NCBI GenBank assembly: GCA_004352715.1
Contig: SCFE01000112.1
Location: forward strand, 1,117,451 to 1,152,088
DNA from: Hofstenia miamia
Lineage: Eukaryota; Xenacoelomorpha; Acoela
Length of the DNA: 34,638 bases
Direction of reading: 5' to 3'
In this document: piece by piece, positions 1-11,583 of the stretch
Layout of the letters: each line of letters starts with the position of its first letter
How positions within the stretch are numbered: position 1 is the first letter of the stretch
Program-made: the position numbers and the translations under genes
Notes under the pieces: generated by a model
What the model was told of the DNA's origin: nothing
Database searches by the model: none
Seen by the model: the letters and a program-made list of their open reading frames with translations, nothing else

Positions 1-48
1 CATCAAACTATTTTGGTCTTTTATATGTATATGTATATTGTATGATAC

Positions 49-92
<44 letters not shown>

Positions 93-1643
93 TCTGTAAG
101 GTATTTTCCGGATTGTGGCGCTCAAACTTTCCCATTGCGGTCAAAGCAATAATGACATGTACTAGTATAAAATATTTCAGCAGATGGAAAAAATTAGCAA
201 ATACACTTAAGTATATGGATTGTTTCTAAGTTTAATCAATGCACTGCTTACTACATTAACCCTCCTAAGCATTCCATTACCATATGGCAACAAAGACACA
301 AAAGGATATTTTCTTATAAAGAAAAAGCTTTTTCACTGGTTTCAAAATTTTGTCATATATGTCATGTCATATAGCAAGATAGTAGACATTTGTTGCCAAG
401 TGAAATTTTATAACTGTCTCAACAATATTGCTTATTTTATGCTTTGTGTATATTTATCACGTAGTCATGAAGTAGAGGGTGAAATTAAAAGTCTATCTGG
501 GAGCATGTTATATCCCACAATGTAAATTTAGAAAAGTTCGTCCAAAAACATGGATGCCTTTACAAAAGATCTAAACTGTAAACCCCTAGACGACAAGATG
601 TAATTTTCTTTTGCATTTTGGTAAAAAATTGTACTGAGAGTTGGTCGCCCGATTTGAAAGTAGACACGTGTAGGAGGAGCGAAACATGTCTGCAAATTAG
701 TATAATTATAGAGCATTTGAAAATTATTATAATTTTAGCTATTTATATATACTTAGCTTTTATAAAACTATGCAATTATATATAGACGTTCTTCTGTAAA
801 AGCCGTTTATCAATATATTGACTAACATAAAAGCTAACGCAAGCGAAAAATTAATACATTCTTTTGTATGCATTTAATTGGATGGAGCGGGATGCATTGA
901 TGCGGATTAAAAAATAATTGAGTTATTCATTAGAAAACATTTTAAAAACCAGTAATTGAATTTCAAAAGATAGACAAAGAATTTATTAAATCAACCTCAA
1001 TCAATATGCCCTAAAGTTTTTTATTTAAGCTGTGACCATTTCAATAGTTTTGGGGAAATGATTTGCGATGCAAAATCTATTCCTATTCGAATATTTTGTA
1101 AAAGGTTATAGCATACCACGCCTTGTATATTCGGGCATTATGCACACTAGAAAGCAGAAAAAACGGGACTCGAAACTGTAATCAATTAAACGAAAGCTTG
1201 GGATTTCAATAACAATGAATGTACTATGGCTACAATTGTTATTTTTTTAGCTATAAATTTGAAGTAATTCATCCGGGGCAATTGAGAAATAAACTTTTGA
1301 TGTTGTCATGTATATTTTCTTAATTATAATTTGTTCTGCCCTTTAAAGGATAATATTCAGTGCAAAAGCATGCAATTAAATATAAAACTTTTTTTGTTTC
1401 TACTCCCATTCAGAATTTTATTAAACCAGTTTCTGCAGATCGGACAGTTATGTCGAAATCTTCCCTCATCGGTATTACAGTGTGCAATATTCATGGGTTA
1501 AGAAAAATTATTTAAACTATATTGAATTGAAAGACTAAACTGATTGAAAATTCAATTTCATACATATAGGCTGGTGTGGTTAACAATCAATTGCATATTA
1601 AATTTTTAAAAAAAATTAAGTATGTGCTTTACTGCTTTTAGTT

Positions 1644-1695
<52 letters not shown>

Positions 1696-1916
1696 CTGAA
1701 ATATTTGCAGCAATAAGAGACCTATTTAGTGATGTCACTCCTTTGTCTAATGCCTCAATTCTTTCATCTTTTATATAAGAAATTGTCAATATTAATCAAA
1801 AACTCTAACATTATTTTTTATCTGTAATTGCAAAAAATTATAATGTACTGTTTACTACTCAATTTATATCAAATATAATGCGTTGATTTATTCCTCTAAA
1901 TGAATTAAAATTATCT
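1..1916. other. AT-rich gene-free region with two TA microsatellites
   Basis: No coding region could be supported here. The short reading frames are interrupted, biased in composition and resemble no family I know. Two TA-dinucleotide microsatellites lie at about 52-84 and 1646-1691. The stretch ends at the left target duplication of the hAT-like element. Confidence 0.6.
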
Positions 1917-2487
1917 ATCATTATTTAGGGTAGGGCCTGTACCGGACAGGACAAAGTTGGACGGTCATGTGCTTCTATAGTATGTTGTTCGAGCATATCA
2001 ATTCTTAAAACGATTTGTTTGAAGTACATTAGGTCAATTGATGGATACGCATTTTGTATCTATCTATTTTATCTATCCATTTACGTATGTTTATTTCGTG
2101 AAAAACTAACCTTCATGTAGATTTACTACATACCACATAAAATATTGCACTGAGCCACTTAAAATAAACTTTATTATTGAAAATCAGAGAGTTTCATTGC
2201 ACTTTCACTTTCTGATATTGCATTAATATGTAAATGATGGCTTAAGAATCATAGGTTGTGATCTTACAATGCTCCATATCATTTGAATGGAATTAATGTA
2301 ATTTATTTATTTTACAAGGTCATACAAGAAGTGTAGTGTACTACTATGATAAATAAATGGTCGTCTCCAGTAATCAGCAGAACACTATAAATATTTTCAC
2401 ATGTATGATGTGTTGTCAATTATTGTGATGAATTCGTATAACTTTTTCTTGACTAAATATGACTTTATCTTTGTAAAATTGAAAGTA

Positions 2488-3189
2488 CACAGTATAACAC
2501 CGCTTTAGCGCCACTCCTTGTACAAAGGCCATTTGGCGCTAAAAACGTGGGGTGGGCGATAAATCGGGGTTGAGCATATTATAGCTGTAAATGTTCCACT
2601 ATTACATGTATCACTATTCCCAATGTAAATTGTTATAAGGTGTAGCACAAATTTAAGAAAAAAGAAGACAAATGTATTATTTTACCCTTAAACTGTCCAG
2701 GAAATTCTTCAAATTTTTTATGTTTCTTGAGAAAAAGGTTTATAACTTAAAAATCCACTTTAGTACAAATTTTCAAAATTACATTCAAGTATATTCTCCA
2801 ATAGATGTTCATGGCTCTGTCTCGTGATTTCAAAATCGCCTAATACACTTGACGTTGACAAAGGGTTTTTCCACACCATGCTTAATGTTAAGAAATTAGT
2901 TGTTTTGGACTGCTTCATTTTAGAATCAATTTCAGTAATAAAATTTAAGGAAACATTGCTCAAAAATGTGTTCACATCGGCAAATATAATAATGCATCCT
3001 TATATAGTTCCTAAAATATGTTTGATTGTTTATGATGGCGTCAAATCGGAGTATATCTATGTCATTATGCCATCCAAAATCATGGCGGATGGCGCTACAC
3101 GAGGTGGCGTAATTTTTCAATTGTAATGGCTTCGTGCAAGCCCAAATTGGGCGGCACATCCGGGTTGCCGAATAATCGAGGTTATATTG
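2488..3189. mobile_element. pogo/Tigger-like or foldback element, degenerate, nested in the hAT-like element
   Basis: The left end from 2490 reads CAGTATAACACCGCTTTAG and the minus strand from 3189 reads CAATATAACCTCGATTATT; about 16 of the first 24 positions agree, with TA next to each end. The right end resembles the known pogo/Tigger end type, in which CAGT..AACCTCGATTAT is common. The interior contains many short GGCG..TAA-type words but no transposase frame. It could instead be two unrelated short repeats; confidence is modest because the ends are diverged. Confidence 0.35.
2496..2571. repeat. Compact palindromic repeat with two alternative stems
   Basis: The 9-base arm TTTAGCGCC at 2504-2512 pairs perfectly with GGCGCTAAA at 2535-2543 across a 22-base loop. 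The longer arm 2496-2512 also pairs with 2555-2571 at about 14 of 17 positions. Such nested arms are usual in foldback or miniature DNA elements. Confidence 0.5.
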
Positions 3190-3356
3190 TACATGTACTT
3201 AACCCAGAACTGCACAAGTGGTTAATTTTTTTGTACATCATATTTATTATTATTATTTATGATATTAAAACAGCGATATTTAAGTATGTACATCTTTTAA
3301 ATTTTTACTTCTATAGGTTTTGCCTTAGTACGTTTGTCACTTTGAAGTCCCATTAG

Positions 3357-3408
3357 ACATTTTAAGAACAAAATGAAATTTAACATTTTAAGAACAAAAT
3401 GAAATTTA
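3357..3408. repeat. Perfect 26-bp tandem duplication
   Basis: The 26-base unit at 3357-3382, starting ACATTTTAAGAAC, is repeated exactly at 3383-3408. Two identical adjacent copies suggest a recent slippage or replication duplication. There is no sign of coding. Confidence 0.9.
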
Positions 3409-3673
3409 CTCATAATTCTAAAAAAGCATTTTACAAACAATGGTAAGAACTGAAATGGTCTTTTCATCCTTCACACAGATAAACGCTATACTTTCTACAC
3501 ATAACCATTGGTTTGGATTGATAGCCTGGTACTTTGCAACTTCCTCTTTTTTCACAAACTCCATCAGTGCGTACATCTTCTACAGAATCAATTGCTCTTT
3601 TTTCACCACGGCTTCTTTTAATTGCAATTTGTTCGATATATGGATACAAATCCTCTTCTTGGAGTGGAGATAT

Positions 3674-3740
3674 TATGCCTATTTAAATTTTTCGCTAAGC
3701 TAATCCTAAAATTGTAATTTATGAACTCCGATTTAATATA
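3674..3740 (+). repeat. 67-bp direct repeat, copy A
   Basis: The segment starting TATGCCTATTTAAA recurs at 4508-4574 with about two substitutions. Copy B starts exactly at the TA next to the right end of the MITE; copy A lies 180 bases before the left end. Confidence 0.8.
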
Positions 3741-3919
3741 ACCCAGTAAACATAGAACTGTTGTAACGACGTCGTTTTTGTGGGATGATAATTGCCTATA
3801 TTTTTCAATTCTTATCTACTAAATTTTATCTACAAAATGGGAGCTGAATGTAGAGTTGTAGTCTAGTTTCCCTCGATTTTAAAACTCAATCCCAATTAAT
3901 TAACTAGCATTGAGAAATA

Positions 3920-4507
3920 GAGCCCGACGCCGATAATAAAATTACCGGCGGCGGCGAAGCCAGCAAAATCCATCGGCGGCGGCAGCGGCACTGGCGTATA
4001 CCACGTATGCTAAAAAGGATTAAATTTGACTAAAAAATTGCCTGAATAGGCTTACAGGCCCACTCACCGAGTGCACATGCATGAAGCTACAGTTACAGTG
4101 TGTATATAGGCCTATATAAACCTAACATTTTTGTGTATATCAATTTTTTCAGTCAGTCACGTCACTCTCATAATATTCTGTTATGAAAAGTCCTACTTAA
4201 ATTAAATCACAATATGAACGTTGTATGCTAAAAATGATTAAATTTGATTAAAAAATTGACTGAATAGGCTTATACCGTATCATACAGGCCCACTCACCGA
4301 GTGCACATGCATGAAGCTACAGTTACGGTGTGTATATAGGCCTATATAAACCTAACATTTTTGTGTATATCAATTTTTTCAGTCAGTCACGTCACTCTCA
4401 TAACATTCTGTTATGAAAAGTCCTACTTAAATTAAATCACAATATGAACGTTGTACGCCGATGGAAATCATCGGCGATGGCGGCTCCGCCGGCGTAGCGT
4501 CGGGCTC
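3920..4507. mobile_element. MITE with 11-bp terminal inverted repeats, TA duplication and GC-rich subterminal hairpins
   Basis: GAGCCCGACGC at 3920-3930 is matched by its exact complement GCGTCGGGCTC at 4497-4507, with TA outside each end (3918-3919 and 4508-4509). Inside each end is a GC-rich block of CGGCGG-type words, unlike the AT-rich surroundings; on the right a perfect 8-bp stem, CGCCGATG with CATCGGCG, is visible near 4456-4476. The middle is a 218-base tandem duplication. TA duplication and size fit a Tc1/mariner-type miniature element, but the family is not recognised. No coding frame. Confidence 0.65.
4005..4453. repeat. Two tandem copies of a 218-232 bp unit inside the MITE
   Basis: Copy 1 spans 4005-4222 and copy 2 starts at 4223. 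Both run from GTATGCTAAAAA through CACTCACCGAGTGCAC (itself a palindrome) to AATATGAACGTTGTA. They differ by a few substitutions and by about 14 extra bases in copy 2 near 4273. Both contain the near-palindromic word TATATAGGCCTATATAAA. Confidence 0.85.
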
Positions 4508-4574
4508 TATGCCTATCTAAATTTTTCGCTAAGCTAATCCTAAAATTGTAATTTATTAACTCCGATTTAATATT
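4508..4574 (+). repeat. 67-bp direct repeat, copy B
   Basis: Second copy of the repeat at 3674-3740. Its left limit coincides with the TA at the right end of the MITE, so the duplication and the transposon insertion were probably connected. Confidence 0.8.
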
Positions 4575-5334
4575 AATCCATCAAATGGTTGTTTTTTCCA
4601 CAGAGTTATATCAAATACTGAATCAAGCCTACATTCGAAATTTTATTCTTTCTAATTAAACATACTCATGTGTTGATCTCGAAATTATCATTACTATAAC
4701 AACATGCGGCGAGTAACATTGTCATTTGAGAAGCCACACTCTAAATTTGTTGTTCATATTTTGCTCAATGTCACTTTGAAGTGACAATCGTTTTCCGCTT
4801 CATTATAGTGATAAAATGTTGAGACTCCCTCAAATAATATTATCCAGCTGCTATATATACTTTTCCGAACATAATGAATTTTATTTCACCGAATTTGGTT
4901 TAAAAATAGCTACAGAAGATGAATTTTGAAAAAATATTACAATTATGGATAATATATTTTCTATTTTCCAAAAACGGAATTCTAAAGTTGAATTTTAAGG
5001 ACCACTAAAACTTATTAATTTATTGGCATTTTTGTATTTAGAAATAAATTGTGCTATATTACAAATACAAGAAATAGCCTTATTAAAGTATTCAATATTT
5101 TCATGAATTTTTAAGTTTTTCTTTTGTCACTCTCAAGTCCCAGCGGGTCGCCCTGGGTTAATTTGGTTTTTGACGTAGACTACATTGATCATCGTTATGA
5201 TTGTCAAGTATTTTAGTTAAGAAACATTTAGCTATGGGCATAACGTGATTAGGATATGGGACTGCCAAACATACGGGACTATTTTTATGGGTACGGGCTA
5301 CGGACCGAGCAAGGGCCCTACCCCAAATCATTAT

Positions 5335-8300
5335 GGAAGAAATTCTAAGCTAAAATAGAACTACGCTTTTGACAAGACGACATTTTGTTTAGTAACACTT
5401 TTCACTTTAATGTACAATTTATTTTTAAATCATTTATATTATTGGCAAATTTAGCATAATTTCAATTGATTGACTAATTATTCGCGAGCCAATGAAGAGA
5501 CGATTGTTTGAACCAATTAGATTGTCTGGTTGTTTGTGTGGCCGCATAGCGGTGCTAGACATTCAATTCACACCTAATTCTATTTACTGTAGAGACCAGT
5601 AGACGCTATATTACGTTTTATGGATATACTTTTAATTTATCGCTCGCGGAGATGGTAAATTTCATTTAATTTGAAACGTACACTATGCAAATATTTAGAT
5701 GTGCTGTCTTTTATGCCTATCAGTAATTTATGGTAACATTTCCTTTATTTTATTAAATATTGATTTATAATTCATTTTAGAAAATTTAGTGCATTCAAAA
5801 TATAATTTTTTGAATTTAACTGGAATTATTATTATTGTGGATTATAAATATCATCCAAATTCCAATATGTACGTATTCATTACTGTGAGAAATATATTGC
5901 CTCTGTTTTTATTACACGTAATAGGATATATCCAAGTTCAATTGTGTATTTTACCGTTGCTTTATAAAATATATGGTTTTGTTATTCTAAGATTATTAAG
6001 CTTGTTGAGAAAAGCTTTACATTACAAAATATTTAGCAGAGTTTTACTTTATATTTGAGTTTCATGTCAATATGCATAAAACCTCATTTTTACAAAAAGA
6101 AGTTCTCAATAAATCATTTTTTAGAAAAAACATATATTTAACAATAAGCTCTATATTAAATTTTAAATAACGTTTAGTGTAAATTATGAAAGATTTTTGT
6201 TTTATCTGATTGATAATGCAATTTTAACTCAAATAAATTTCTAGACAATTTCTGCAATTATACTTTATTTGAAACACGACTTGGAATATTCTGGATAACA
6301 CTATTTTTTATACAGTTGTGTTTGCTTTACCATTATTACACCAAATTCAGTTATATCCAATCAGGCTAAAACTACTTTTTATATATATTGTAAATTATAT
6401 TTAAACGTCGGATGAAATACAATTATTCATGATTCAATTAATAATTTAAAAACTATGAACCACGTTTACTATTATACAAGAATTTTGAATTTTGCCTGTG
6501 AATATAAACGGTCACTCAGTGCGACTGAAGAATCATAACGTGTATGTAATTAGTCAATCCATATTTTTCTTTGTTTATCATAATGTTTTCTATCAAAGTA
6601 GTATGTATTTATATACTATACAATGTGTGAACATTGTTCTGATTGGTACATGTATAATAAGTGAGATGTTCTTTCCCTTTCTTATTCAATAATAAATGAA
6701 TACATATATTACGCTGCAGTAGCGAATTAAATCGATTCAGAACTAAAAATTGAAATTAGTGAAATATCGGAATACTTTCGATTGATTATTTAGTCAAATC
6801 GCGACAAGATTAATAGCATTAGTGGGGTAGTATACTGTATACCATTGACTGCTTTTTACATTGAAGATATCCCGTGACGGCCTTTGGTTTAATATAGATG
6901 TTAATGTCTTCTTTAATTTGTTTAAAAAATCGCTATTCAGTTTCTTACAACATGCTGCAAAGACAGAGTTGGCAAAAAGTGTATTTAAAAAGAAATTCTA
7001 AATTTTTAATCTTAAACTTCATGAGCATTAAAAGTTTTTTAAACTATTAGCAATATGCTCAATCTGAAAGCACTACGTGATAGGTCCCGGACCTCTAACT
7101 TTGCGTACGGCACGCCTCAATGGGTTTGCGATATCTTTACCCACATCAAGAAACACTCAAAGCTCTTTGTTGCTTCCATGGGCGCAAAAATTATAAATAC
7201 ATGAACATTAGCTATTGAGAAAATTTAAATCTTTTTCAAAAATTCGAAATTTTCAAATAAAACGAATTAATCTTTTCAAAAATCTCAGGCACAGCAATAC
7301 GCTTTAATGAGAAAAGTATGTTTCCCAATAGACCTGCCCATACCTCACGATTTTCAAATTTGCTAATAGGCTTAGAGAAAATTTAAAGCACCCCATGTTT
7401 TAAGAATGGCAACCCTGTACAAAAATCTCTGAAAAAATCGAAAAAGAAATTCTGAATTGATTCATTTCTAAAAAATCGATTGAAATCCAAAAAATAAAAA
7501 TCGCGCCTCATCATAGAATATAAGCATAGGCATGTAATAATTTGCAACGTATTGTAGGAAAGATTACGAGTTTTGTCATTGAGATCAATATAAATGATAT
7601 TGTGAGAAAAGTTTAAATTATTTTATGCTGATGGATAGTTTTAGTGTGATAAATTAGAAATTTTTTTTGTATAAATGAACAATTTTATATATATATATAT
7701 ATAAACACGTAAATTGTTTTTCAACATAATCTTTTAAAATATTTGGAGTAGTCCTTCAAATGTCTTATGAAGTAAAGGGTTTTTGTGGGTTCATAGAATA
7801 TAGAGAATGATTTCTTATTACTGATGTATTTACGAAGTGAAATCATTAGACCGTTGTTTTATAGCTTCAATTATGTTCGGATGATTACAGTGTGTTTGTT
7901 TAATATTTTTATGAGATCAATACACAATGCTCGCTTTGTTATATATTATATTATATTAATGCTATTATTAAAATTTTAGATTTTATTATTATTATTGTTG
8001 TTTATGGGTTAGGCATTGTAAATCATGCACATGGATAAAAATGTAATTTGTTTGTATGCTGTGTTTGAAAATGGAGGAAAACCTGACCGAAAATCTGATC
8101 ACCTTTGTATTTATAAGAACAATTTTTCACATCATCATAAGAATAGTAAATTTGAACGTCTGGCATGGCATGCGCTATCATTGAACTGGAATACATGGTT
8201 GAAATGATGAAGACTAAGTTCTCATTTCAGAATTGATTTTTTGATCTTATACTAATCAATATTTTATCATTGTTTTACAAGGCACCTTATGTTTCAACAG

Positions 8301-10261
8301 ATGACAAACTAAACCACACCAACGTATCAATGCGCCGGCTAGTTTGACATATATAATATAGGCAATGAAATGCTTAAAGTGTTGCACAACTTATGCATAT
8401 ATAAAACAGTGCAGTATAGCTTGCCTCTTTAAGAGTGAAATGTTTATATTAAAATATAGAGTAATGCAATGCAAAATGAGACATATAGGGATGCTTATCT
8501 TAAATTAACAGTACCTAAGGTCTGATACCAAATGTTCTGGAATACCTTCACTGACAAAAGCTAGTAAAGCTATAGAAGATGGTGAACATGAAGCTATGGT
8601 GTTGGAACGATTGCTATAAAACATCATTAATAAATGGCGCAATTGGATTGCACCGTAATCATGTGATGCATCGTCTCATATTACCCTATAATGATTGTAA
8701 AAAAATTGGAAAAAAATTCGAAAGAAACTTAAGAATTAAACCGAAACCTCTATTTCATCTTAAAGACTAACTCCGTGACTTCGTTTTGTTATATAACCAT
8801 TATGGACATGGTACAGCATAAAGCATTTTCTGCAATGGTCGATATGCAGTGGATAATGTGGTCACCTGTGTAATACATCAAATAGCAATATAATTCACCA
8901 AACAGGCGTAAACCAAATATCATATTAGTCTGTCTTGTTTTGCCCCGGGCTCTCATTTTTGAACCTTTCATAACTCTCTATAAAAAGTTTGCTTGTTATT
9001 TTCAAAGCTATTTTCTATGCATTATTTGCAAGGGCGAAATGTATATATATTATTTTTTGCAAAGAAATTTCTTTTTCAGCACGAAATAGTTAAAAGCAGT
9101 TGTATTGCAAATAATCTTAAAAAATTTTATAGTAAAATTCAAGCGTCATCTAAGTTCAGGATAACAGAATTACATGTCCAAAATTTTTATTTTAATAAAA
9201 AATTGTGAAAATTGTTTACAATTGTGATATCATCAAAGTTAGATATTCAATCAATATTCCTCATTTATTTTACGCACAGGAAGTCGTTAGCTAAGCATTG
9301 TTTTAGATTTTAGAAATAATTTCAAATATGTCTGCTAATAAATTGGGAAGACGTCCCTTAGGGATAGTGCAATTTACGAAATTGCTTACGATTTCCGATA
9401 TCTGGAAATTTTGTATTTTATACTATCACAAACCAGGCCTGGAAGTTGTTTGAGTCGACCCAAGGATCGGGTTGAGCCGTGTTTTGAAAGCACAGGATTG
9501 GGATTTTAGATGCGAATTGTATAGTTCGGTCTGGTTAAATTTTAAAATTCTCAAGTTCGTTAGGATTGGATTCTGTCTCTTTTTCTCAAAAGCATATTGA
9601 TTGGCTTAGTTAGAAAAACATTACCTACTTGCAGCACTGAGCAAATGCAATTTCTCGGCAAAAAAGATTATGGTTATAGCACCTCCTAGCTACGTCACTC
9701 TTCTCAAATTAATCAGTTCTTCATCAGAATTTCAGATCCTCATCTGAGAATCTTCCAAAGTTAAATTACCTATTCTGTTGATCTATTGATATGTAATCAA
9801 TGGTAAAATATTCAAAATAAGTTTATGCGTTTTATGACTTTATTAATCATTAATTTTCGAAGTAAATGAATGGTTTGTCGTATAATTGTTACTTACAGTT
9901 TCATAACTTTTAATTTCTTCTTGCTTGAAGCAAAATACATTACCGGTCCAACTGTTACCGATTGATAGCATTATTATGTTATACTTGATTTATTACTTTG
10001 CATCGTCATTGTTAAAATTACTATTAACGACCCATAGATGACTTCAGCTATGTAGCAAAAGTTTTTCAACAATTCTAAACTTTTCCTTTATGGAAAGACG
10101 CCTCTCAAAATATAACAGCAAGTTGCCTATTACAAAAGTGTTCGTTTGATTTAAGTTTCGGGTGGAACCAGTATTGTATTAGCCTTCCCATTAGAATCAA
10201 ACGTCAGTCCCAAACCTAAAAGTACAACAGCAATGCTTCATCACACTAAAAACTTCTATTA
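5335..10261. other. Gene-free AT-rich region with one GC-richer patch
   Basis: No coding sequence can be supported. Open frames of 60-90 codons at 5789-6058, 6492-6692, 8025-8207, 8579-8770 and 8993-9208 are rich in Ile, Asn, Lys, Phe and Tyr, as expected from AT-rich noncoding DNA, and match no family I know. The word GAGAAAATTTAAA recurs near 7217 and 7376, suggesting old dispersed repeats. A GC-richer patch at 7055-7204 is listed separately. Confidence 0.5.
7055..7204 (+). other. GC-richer patch with a 49-codon open frame, unidentified
   Basis: An ATG-started frame of 49 codons ends with TGA at 7202-7204. Its composition is balanced (GGTCCCGG, GCGTACGGCACG), unlike the AT-rich flanks. The encoded peptide has no motif I recognise, no signal peptide and no membrane segment. 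It may be an exon relic or, equally likely, part of a dispersed repeat whose GC-rich words give the open frame by chance. No splice sites were assigned. Confidence 0.2.
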
Positions 10262-10512
10262 GGCTAAGCGCGCACTGTTGATTATTTAATTTAACAACTA
10301 AATAATTTACAAATTAAATAGTTTATCAAAATTTTGTCAAACGAGCACTAGTGATTTTTAATCTGCTCAATCGTTCATTTGGAGAATGGATTTCATTACG
10401 ATACTGCATGTCTTATGCCAATATGTGAATTACCAGAAAAGCTAAGGGACTATTCTAGATAGATTGTGTGAACATGAAAACCCTATAAAGTTCTTTAGTT
10501 ACTGCAATTAGT
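9508..10512. repeat. 1005-bp segment repeated at 11584-12588
   Basis: The segment recurs at a constant offset of 2076 bases with no length change; the clearest difference is AA versus GG near 9662. The second copy starts directly after a single n at 11583. Near identity beginning at an assembly join points to two haplotypes placed in series rather than a real duplication. Confidence 0.8.
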
Positions 10513-11534
10513 TCGAATAACATTATGCAAACACAAATTTTCTTCAAGAAAAATTTATGTCTCATTGGTTGGAACGGTGTCATAGTTACAGGTGGCGTCA
10601 CTAAGAGGGTGGGACCGCACCTAGCAATAAATTTTTTTTGTTCTCCAAAAATAGGCATAAAACTTATTATAAAAAATTTTAAACAATTTTGGGGCCAAAT
10701 TTTGGAAAATATCAAAACAACAAAATAATTATATAAATATAGCCAAAAATTGAGCTCCAATATTAGAATAAAATCTTTAATAAACAATTTTAGACTATTT
10801 TGAAGATCCAATAGTTATGCAGGTACAAAATGTTTAGTATGAAGTATCTAATATAGACCAAAAGCGGTCACTGAAAATTTAATTCATAAATTTGGAAGTT
10901 GTTGGGTTGAAGCCCTGAATTGACATCCTGCACCAGGCCCCACATTTGATGACAGTAGCATGAAAAAATATCTGTTTTTGCATCAGCAAAATTTAGATTA
11001 TACATGTACATTTACGCTAAACAATGTCAAATGTTGCATATACTTGCATATATTATGTTCAATATCAGGCAGAGAAACAGTTGTTTCAAATAAAATAAAA
11101 GCGCTGGTATTTAATAGTGGTAATGAACGAAATAATAGCTTGATTCTTCGTTTCCAAGTCAATTAATTCAGTCCAATTATTATATAAACTCCTCTTTATA
11201 AAGCTATGACCGAAATGTTTTTAAAACTGCGTGTAAAAATGATTTTTTAACTATAAATTATAATTCGAAGCTCGCTTCTGAATGAATCAACGCCTTTCTT
11301 CGTTACGAATTGTTCAATTAATTAATTAGAGTGCGCGCACGTCCATTGAAAACGCTATGTTTTATTTTATGTGTAAACAGTTTAATCAACGCGAAAATGG
11401 ATCAAGCGGGAATTTTTTAATTTCTGTGATCATTAAATTGCAAGTGCGCATCGCCGTAAAGAAAGCTCTATGTTCTATTTTGCAAACTAGTTTAGTATTT
11501 ACGTAAATTAAAAATCACTAGTGCGCGCTACGCC
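10262..11534. mobile_element. PIF/Harbinger-like non-autonomous element with TTA duplication
   Basis: The left end at 10262 reads GGCTAAGCGCGCACTG and the minus strand from 11534 reads GGCGTAGCGCGCACTA; similarity continues inward (TGATT..TTTAATTTA). TTA flanks both ends (10259-10261 and 11535-11537). A three-base TTA duplication and ends starting GG are the pattern of PIF/Harbinger elements. The word GCGCGCAC also occurs inside near 11332. There is no transposase; the interior holds a further repeat-like block at about 10575-10954. Family assignment is inference from ends and duplication. Confidence 0.5.
10575..10954. repeat. Repeat block shared with 12925-13303
   Basis: The block begins near GGTGGCGTCACTAAG and ends at TTTGATGACA. 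A second copy ends at 13303, after which the two sequences share nothing. The 67-codon and 118-codon frames present in both copies on opposite strands have no recognisable domain and are best taken as chance frames in a repeat. The copies differ by scattered substitutions, more than the adjoining 1005-bp pair. Confidence 0.5.
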
Positions 11535-11582
11535 TTAATTATAGAATTTACATCACTTCATTCAAAGTTATGATGGGTTGAT

Positions 11583-11583
11583 N
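11583..11583. other. Assembly join (single n)
   Basis: The single n joins sequence ending near the Harbinger-like element to a copy of 9508-10512. Similar single-n joins occur at 13699, 17170 and 24585; the one at 17170 also precedes a repeated segment. Confidence 0.8.

Larger units (their letters stand above)
1917..5334. mobile_element. hAT-like DNA transposon, 3.4 kb, no transposase, with 8-bp target duplication
   Basis: The octamer ATCATTAT stands at 1917-1924 and again in the same orientation at 5327-5334. Directly inside are inverted ends: TTAGGGTAGGGCC at 1925-1937 and, on the minus strand from 5326, TTGGGGTAGGGCC. Eight-base target duplications with short imperfect G-rich inverted ends are typical of the hAT superfamily. 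The 3402 bases between the duplications contain no transposase-like frame, so the element would be non-autonomous or internally replaced. At least two other elements appear nested in it. The perfect duplication suggests a fairly recent insertion. The superfamily call is inference from duplication length and end sequence. Confidence 0.62.

Noticed and set aside
2760-3703. Short frames inside the hAT-like element as a transposase remnant
   Set aside because: None shows a BED finger, the hAT dimerisation motif or an RNase H-like core.
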